From NCBI GenBank assembly GCA_030646915.1, contig JAUSKT010000019.1, positions 1-50,820 on the forward strand: a stretch of 50,820 bases of DNA, written 5' to 3'. The stretch is from a bacterium. Its GTDB lineage: Bacteria; Patescibacteriota; Minisyncoccia; UBA6257; 02-FULL-45-10c. Under the pieces are notes generated by a model that ran no database searches, was not told the origin of the DNA, and saw only the letters and a list, made by a program, of their open reading frames with translations. The translations under genes were made by a program, and so were the position numbers. This document shows positions 46,101 to 50,820 of the stretch, piece after piece. The first letter of the stretch is position 1; each line of letters starts with the position of its first letter.

Positions 46101-49100
46101 CAGGTAGCTGGCAATCTTCAAGCTTCATCAACAGTTTCAGCTAATGCTCTTTTTGTGGTGGGAAATACTGGTATCGGCACAACTTCTCCAGGCGCACTCT
46201 TTGCAGTCCAAGGCAATGCTTTGTTAGCTGGAAATCTTTGGGCCAATAATATTACTGCGACTGGGACAATCACCGTAACCGGAACTTCTGGGACTTCAAC
46301 AATCGGTTCCATCACTATCGGACCGAATGGCAGATTTGGTTTTAGCACCACTACTCCTAATATCGCCAATTTTGAAGTGGCGACCAGGACGATTGCATTT
46401 AACTCTGGAGCGGATGGATCATTGGGTTCCTGGTCAACTGCCAATGCTTTGCCGGGAATCAGGGGATATCATTCTTCTGTTACTGCTAATGGATATGCAT
46501 ATGTGATTGGAGGAACTGATGGTTCTTTTCAATCTACAATTTATTATGCAAAATTAAATAGTGACGGTTCAACCGGCGCTTGGGCAACCAATGCTAATGC
46601 TTTGCCGGGAATCAGGGGCGGACATTCTTCTGTTGCTGCTAATGGATATGTATATGTGATTGGAGGTAGAGGAATTGCCAATGCTCTTCAATCCACTATT
46701 TACTATACCTCTACTGCCCGGATTATGGTTTCTGGCAATTTGGATTTATTAGGCTTAGCTAGCACCACTCTTTCTGACAGCAGCGATTTTGGTTCTAATG
46801 GCAGTTCTATTTTTGCCGGCGATATATTCAGCAATGGGAAACTAGAAGTAACCGGCAACTCTATGCTTTGGAACGGGCTTGGAGTAAATGGATTATTATC
46901 TGTAACTGCCAGTTCATCTAATCAACAAAATGTTCCGATTTTTAGCATTCAAAATGCTACCGGCACAGTTCCATTATTTCAAGTTTTGTATAATGGCCTG
47001 GCTACTTTATCTAATGGATTTATCAGTTCGGCTTCTTCCACTGTGGCCGGATCGTTGCAGGTAGCTGGCCCATTATCCGCTTCCTCTACTTTGTCAGTAG
47101 CCGGACTGGCTACTCAAGTTGGAGGTTTTATTTCCTCGGCTTCTTCTACGATTTCTTCAAATCTTTTAGTTAGTGGATTTTTAAATGCTTCTTCGTCAGC
47201 AGCTATAGGCGGCGCATTGAGCGTTGGCGGAAACATCACTATTCCAACGGGAGGTTATGGCTTATTTATTAATGGAAATAATAGTGGGCTTAGTTTAGTA
47301 GGAGGACAGAATACTTCTGGTGGAGCAAGTATTTCAATATTTGGTATTGACCATTCAACATTATCGAATGTTATTCAATTCAATAGAGTGACAGGAGGTG
47401 AATCTGCAAGAATAGATACAAATGGACGATTGGGCATCGGAACTACTTCTCCATCCCAGCCCCTTTCGGTTCATGGAGGAGCTTTAATTGCCGGTACTAC
47501 TACTGTTAATGGTTTAATTGCCACGGGTTCGGTGTATATCACCGGAAATGTCGGAATCGGGACGACGAACCCGATAGGCAGTTTGGACGTCAAAGGCGTT
47601 GGTAATACTGCGGGCAGCATCGGTTTGCAGCTGCGAAGTGGCAACTCCTCTGAAGGGTTCCTCGGCAACCAAATAGTTTTTGGAAATTCCGGAACAACTG
47701 ATTATAACCAGGCAATAAAGACCCGTCACAACAACGCAACAAATAACAATGCTTTCGACTTTTATACCTGGCAAACAGGAGATGTGGCCGGGGATATCGG
47801 CAGTCTCTTTAACATGACTATCAACGGTGGCAAAGTTGGCGTTGGTACAACTTCACCCTCTCAACGCTTATCAGTCCACGGAAATGGATTATTTTCTGGA
47901 AATCTTAGTTTGGCTAATTTAACGGCAACTGGGACTTTGACTTTTGCTAATGCTTCCACTACCGGAATGTTAACCATTGGCAATGGTTTTATTTCTTCGG
48001 CTTCCTCAACGGTTTCTTCAAGTCTTAATGTCTCTGGTTCATTTATAGCTTCATCAAGCGTAGCATTAGCAGGGGAAGTTGTTATTGGCCCCGTAGCTCC
48101 TACTGGTTTTGGCAGAGCCTTAACTATTGGCGCTGCAGATATGGCAATTAATGTAATGGATTCAGATGTTGGTGGTACTGGAATTGGGATAGAATGGAAA
48201 AGAAATAATGGTACCGCCGATTTAGGGATAAGCATAACGGGGGGTCAAGTATATTTTTCTGGCAGAGCAGGAGATGTTTTCAATTTTCGCGCCGATGGCT
48301 CTAATAACGGTTTAACTTTGGATGCTAATGAACTTGCAACTTTAGTTAATGCCACTACGACTCAACTTACAGTTACTAATAATACTTATCTTGCAACCGC
48401 TGGAGGTAGTGTCGGCATCGGGACTACTACTCCGGGTAAAAAGTTAGTATTAGAAACAGGGACACATCAAGACGGTATAAATTTAGTTCAAACTAATTCA
48501 GCTTTTGATACTGGATTTAGTATTAATAATAGAAATGTTGTTAGCTACTTTGGGGGATGGTCTACAACTAAACTATTTATAAACGGCATGGCTGACTGGA
48601 CTGGCGGAGTTGAAGTTGGTTCGTTTGCCGGAAGTAAAACAAGTAATTTATTAATAAACGGTAATGTCGGCATTGGGACGGATAGTCCTGACTCCAATCT
48701 CGATGTTGTTAATACTGGTGCTGGTGCGGATAATATAATTTTGACGCTACAAAGCGATTCTGGAACGCCAGCCGCAGAGGACATTGCTAGGATTGACTTC
48801 AAATTCTCGGACGCTGGCGGGAATCAGGATGTAATGGCATCGGTAGTTGGCGTAGATGAAGACCCCGCAGAGGGAACCGAGGACGGTGGTCTTGCATTTT
48901 ATACTAGAGCCGCTGGCGGTTCTGTGACTGAAAAAGTGCGTTTAGGCTCAACTGGCAATCTTGGAATTGGCACTACCACTCCAGGCGCATTATTTTCAGT
49001 CCAAGGTAATGCTTTATTAGCTGGAAATCTTTGGGCCAATAATATTACGGCGACTGGAACTATCGGTATAAATGCAAATCAAAAACTTATATTAAATAGC

Positions 49101-50820
49101 GGGACAGATACTGCTTATCTTACAAGATCTACTGCTGGTACTGCTCATGTTTTAATCTACTCTGATGGAAATCAGCCGCTAGATATAGGTAATGGCGGTT
49201 TATCAGTCGGTACTTACGCAAATGTAACTTCTGCGCCAAGTAATGGAATTATTGTCAGCGGAAATGTTGGGGTCGGAGCATCAAGTCCAGTAGCAAAATT
49301 ACAAGTCAATACTACTTCTCAACCTGGCGTTACAACTTGGTACAATCCATCGGCGATGATGATAGTTGGGACGTCTACTAATGGAGGTTCTACTCTTGCA
49401 AATCCGGAAACCATACTCACTCTTTCAAGAAATGGCGTTGGTGGCACAGCATATGATAATTTTGCGCGCTTTGATTTAAAGCGTTATGTAAATTCCGGCG
49501 TCTCATCTAAAACCCAATTAGATATAAGACTAAGCGACGGAGATTTAAATTCTGAAGGAAATAATACGCCAACAATTATGTCATTGCAATCTGGCGGAAA
49601 CGTCGGCATCGGGACTACAACTCCCGGGGCTTTATTAGCGGTTCACGGCAATGCTTTGATTGCCGGCACGACAACTGTAAGAACTTTGGTTGCTACAGAT
49701 ACTTTATCTGTCGGAGTAACAAGGTTAGTTGTTGATGCTAGCGGAAAAGTTGGCATTGGAACAGATGCGCCTGCCGCAGGTTTGGACATGCGTGGATTTC
49801 AAGAAATGCGCATTGGTGGATCTGCCGCGCCATTCTTGGGCTTCTATCATACCGACAATTCCACCTTATATGGTCGGATTGGCATTGCAACAGCCGCAAA
49901 TCATTTTCTTACTGGGAGTGCCCAAGGCGACACCATTATTGCGGGTCAAACATCAAATTCAAAAATCCATTTTGGGCAGGTTACTAACGATAATCTCGTA
50001 ATGACTGTTGATGGCCAAAATGAGCGTGTCGGCATCGGCACAGTAAACCCAGGGAATAAATTAGAAGTGAATGGGGGCGGAAATGATGTTATCTCTTCTA
50101 TCTTGAGTGGTGGAACAGCAAAGTATGCGGTATTGGCAACGGGTAGGACTGCTATAGAAAATTACATTGGAACCGCTCAAGGAGTTGATGGTTTATCGAC
50201 TGGTGCAGTTGCTGGAGATTTAGTATTCCGTACTGAAAACAAAAATATGCTTTTTAATGTTAATGCCGGCAATAACGCGGCAATGTATATAAAATCAGAC
50301 AGCAAAGTCGGCATCGGCACCACGACTCCTGGAGCACTCTTTGCAGTCCAAGGTAATGGATTATTTTCCGGAAATCTTAGTTTGGCAAATTTAATCGCGA
50401 CGGGCAGTATTACTACAACCGGAACAGCGAGTTCCTCAATATCTCAAGCTCTAGGCATTGCCTCCTCAACTCCTTGGGGGACCTTATCTGTAGAAATGGG
50501 AGAAGTTAATCCTTCCTTTGTTGTAAGTAATAATGGCAGTTCTACTCCTTCCTTCTGGATAGGAGGAGTTAATCAAAATGGTTTTGTAGGGATTGGAACT
50601 TCTACTCCCGATCAACCACTAACTGTTTTTGGCAACATATCTAATTTACAAGCTAGCACCTCAATGAGATTAGTGGGACAGAATCAGGCGGCCGTTAATA
50701 CCGCGAGCAAATCCGATTTACAGGGCAAATATCTATTTTCTGGCACTCAAAACGGAGTATTTGAAATTTGGGATGTTTCTACTTCCACTCCTGCCTTAGT
50801 AAATTCTTTAACTATTTCCT
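43134..50820 (+). CDS. Giant secreted repeat protein (tail-fibre/S74-like GIGTTTPGALLAVQGNALI repeats), 3'-truncated by the window
   Basis: ATG 43134, signal peptide MKSLRKYLKKLLLPKSLIISAVIFLFSFGSAAA. Reading frame followed by eye with no stop found over most of its length. Absent from the ORF track because no stop lies in the window. Confidence 0.85.
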   Translation, partial: MKSLRKYLKKLLLPKSLIISAVIFLFSFGSAAAVSGTPTIINYQARLTNSSGNLVTGTYYFKFSIWDNPTVGSGNQLWPTTAGAPHSTSTTVTQGVFNIKIGDTANGYPDPLNYNFNTNNTVYLQVEVSSDNASFEKLSPRKQISSAAFAQVAGAVSGTSTPSSFGTTTPIGNSIVTIEASSSGAVPLSIRGASGQSANIFQIQDSTSANLLYLNSSGSLFASSSLQVSGTSVFYSNLGIGTSTPGSLLAVQGNALISGNLNVANITATGTLTVAGTITFNNASTTGMLTIGNGFISSASSTVAGPFQVSGVLNASSTISGGTTTINNLIVTNTSTSTFTGGVSANTLGVTGTSSLAGLSAGFGTFSGNLLSLGNLDITGTSTLNGLSAGFGTFSSNLVTSKDLNVSGLSSLSGFISSASSTVSNTLQVTGNIQASSSVSIGGVLALTGTTGTSTIANGQGFTIGSTQLVLQQGSGKVGIGTNDPSTLLHIKGSSPIFRLDNSDNIYWEIRGAASQLIFADQNNGQRAAIDTSGNLYLSAGNFKSGTLGSASAPAFTFFNDDDTGIFSGDNILGFVTGGLERSRINSSGQLGIATNTPGALLAVQGNALISGNLNVANINATGTLTIPYASTTMVTMTNGFISSASSTLAGSLQIAGVLQASSTISAGTTTITNLIVTNTSTSTIAGGFAVQTNKLVVDKETGNVGVGTTTPGSLFSVAGDSLLGGLTTIYRAIFGSISATGTLDVSGLSTFSGLISTASSTFSNNLNVSGPLSASSTLNVGGLAYLSGFISTASSTISNSLNVSGPLSASSTLSVAGLATQVGGFISSASSTVSSNLLVSGVFNASSTISGGTTTINNLIVTNTSTSTIAGGLAVQTNKLVVDKETGNVGVGTTTPGSLFSVAGNSLFDGLLTAYRTLFGSMTATGTLNVSGLSALTGGFISSASSTVAGNFHVSGVLNASSTLLANGLSVLTGGFISSASSTVAGSLQVAGNLQASSTVSANALFVVGNTGIGTTSPGALFAVQGNALLAGNLWANNITATGTITVTGTSGTSTIGSITIGPNGRFGFSTTTPNIANFEVATRTIAFNSGADGSLGSWSTANALPGIRGYHSSVTANGYAYVIGGTDGSFQSTIYYAKLNSDGSTGAWATNANALPGIRGGHSSVAANGYVYVIGGRGIANALQSTIYYTSTARIMVSGNLDLLGLASTTLSDSSDFGSNGSSIFAGDIFSNGKLEVTGNSMLWNGLGVNGLLSVTASSSNQQNVPIFSIQNATGTVPLFQVLYNGLATLSNGFISSASSTVAGSLQVAGPLSASSTLSVAGLATQVGGFISSASSTISSNLLVSGFLNASSSAAIGGALSVGGNITIPTGGYGLFINGNNSGLSLVGGQNTSGGASISIFGIDHSTLSNVIQFNRVTGGESARIDTNGRLGIGTTSPSQPLSVHGGALIAGTTTVNGLIATGSVYITGNVGIGTTNPIGSLDVKGVGNTAGSIGLQLRSGNSSEGFLGNQIVFGNSGTTDYNQAIKTRHNNATNNNAFDFYTWQTGDVAGDIGSLFNMTINGGKVGVGTTSPSQRLSVHGNGLFSGNLSLANLTATGTLTFANASTTGMLTIGNGFISSASSTVSSSLNVSGSFIASSSVALAGEVVIGPVAPTGFGRALTIGAADMAINVMDSDVGGTGIGIEWKRNNGTADLGISITGGQVYFSGRAGDVFNFRADGSNNGLTLDANELATLVNATTTQLTVTNNTYLATAGGSVGIGTTTPGKKLVLETGTHQDGINLVQTNSAFDTGFSINNRNVVSYFGGWSTTKLFINGMADWTGGVEVGSFAGSKTSNLLINGNVGIGTDSPDSNLDVVNTGAGADNIILTLQSDSGTPAAEDIARIDFKFSDAGGNQDVMASVVGVDEDPAEGTEDGGLAFYTRAAGGSVTEKVRLGSTGNLGIGTTTPGALFSVQGNALLAGNLWANNITATGTIGINANQKLILNSGTDTAYLTRSTAGTAHVLIYSDGNQPLDIGNGGLSVGTYANVTSAPSNGIIVSGNVGVGASSPVAKLQVNTTSQPGVTTWYNPSAMMIVGTSTNGGSTLANPETILTLSRNGVGGTAYDNFARFDLKRYVNSGVSSKTQLDIRLSDGDLNSEGNNTPTIMSLQSGGNVGIGTTTPGALLAVHGNALIAGTTTVRTLVATDTLSVGVTRLVVDASGKVGIGTDAPAAGLDMRGFQEMRIGGSAAPFLGFYHTDNSTLYGRIGIATAANHFLTGSAQGDTIIAGQTSNSKIHFGQVTNDNLVMTVDGQNERVGIGTVNPGNKLEVNGGGNDVISSILSGGTAKYAVLATGRTAIENYIGTAQGVDGLSTGAVAGDLVFRTENKNMLFNVNAGNNAAMYIKSDSKVGIGTTTPGALFAVQGNGLFSGNLSLANLIATGSITTTGTASSSISQALGIASSTPWGTLSVEMGEVNPSFVVSNNGSSTPSFWIGGVNQNGFVGIGTSTPDQPLTVFGNISNLQASTSMRLVGQNQAAVNTASKSDLQGKYLFSGTQNGVFEIWDVSTSTPALVNSLTIS

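Noticed and set aside
43600-50800. CRISPR-like regularity of short repeats
   Set aside because: Repeats are coding, diverged, irregularly spaced and in frame; no uniform spacers and no cas genes in the window.

Overview
The window looks like a chromosome segment of a Patescibacteria/CPR (Parcubacteria-like) bacterium; this lineage call is inferred from gene content and style. It holds a type IV pilin-like cluster with Cys-rich secreted proteins (1-6160). A housekeeping block follows: ligA, gatC/gatA, tRNA-Asp, NlpC/P60, two CAU tRNAs, GIY-YIG, pheS/pheT, gyrB, secE, nusG, rplK, tmk, HD hydrolase, gatB, thrS, dnaE, trypsin/PDZ protease, rpmF, nusB, rnc, ftsH and a short smc. Last is a translationally coupled surface-protein operon (40289-end). 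It ends in a giant repeat protein that runs off the window and is therefore missing from the supplied ORF track. The most unusual signal is a layer of palindromic and heptanucleotide repeats, several inserted IN FRAME inside essential translation/replication genes. (i) A two-part hairpin with conserved AAA/C bulges and swapped stems occurs twice in pheS and once in an intergenic region. (ii) A CCGCC-3nt-GGCG..CGCC-3nt-GGCGG cruciform family occurs in gatA, pheT, nusB and upstream of tRNA-Asp. (iii) Three back-to-back hairpins lie in gatB. (iv) 7-nt repeats lie in ligA, gatC, gatA, gatB, pheS and intergenic regions. Also notable: two copies of an orphan IS200/IS605-end/omegaRNA-like double hairpin (1-75 and ~21614-21815), CCCGTTAGA...TCTAACGGG leaders abutting start codons, a pseudoknot-capable pheS leader, a cohesin-like/dockerin-like gene pair, a ThrRS lacking the editing region and an SMC apparently lacking a hinge. 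No database search was possible; family names come from motif recognition.
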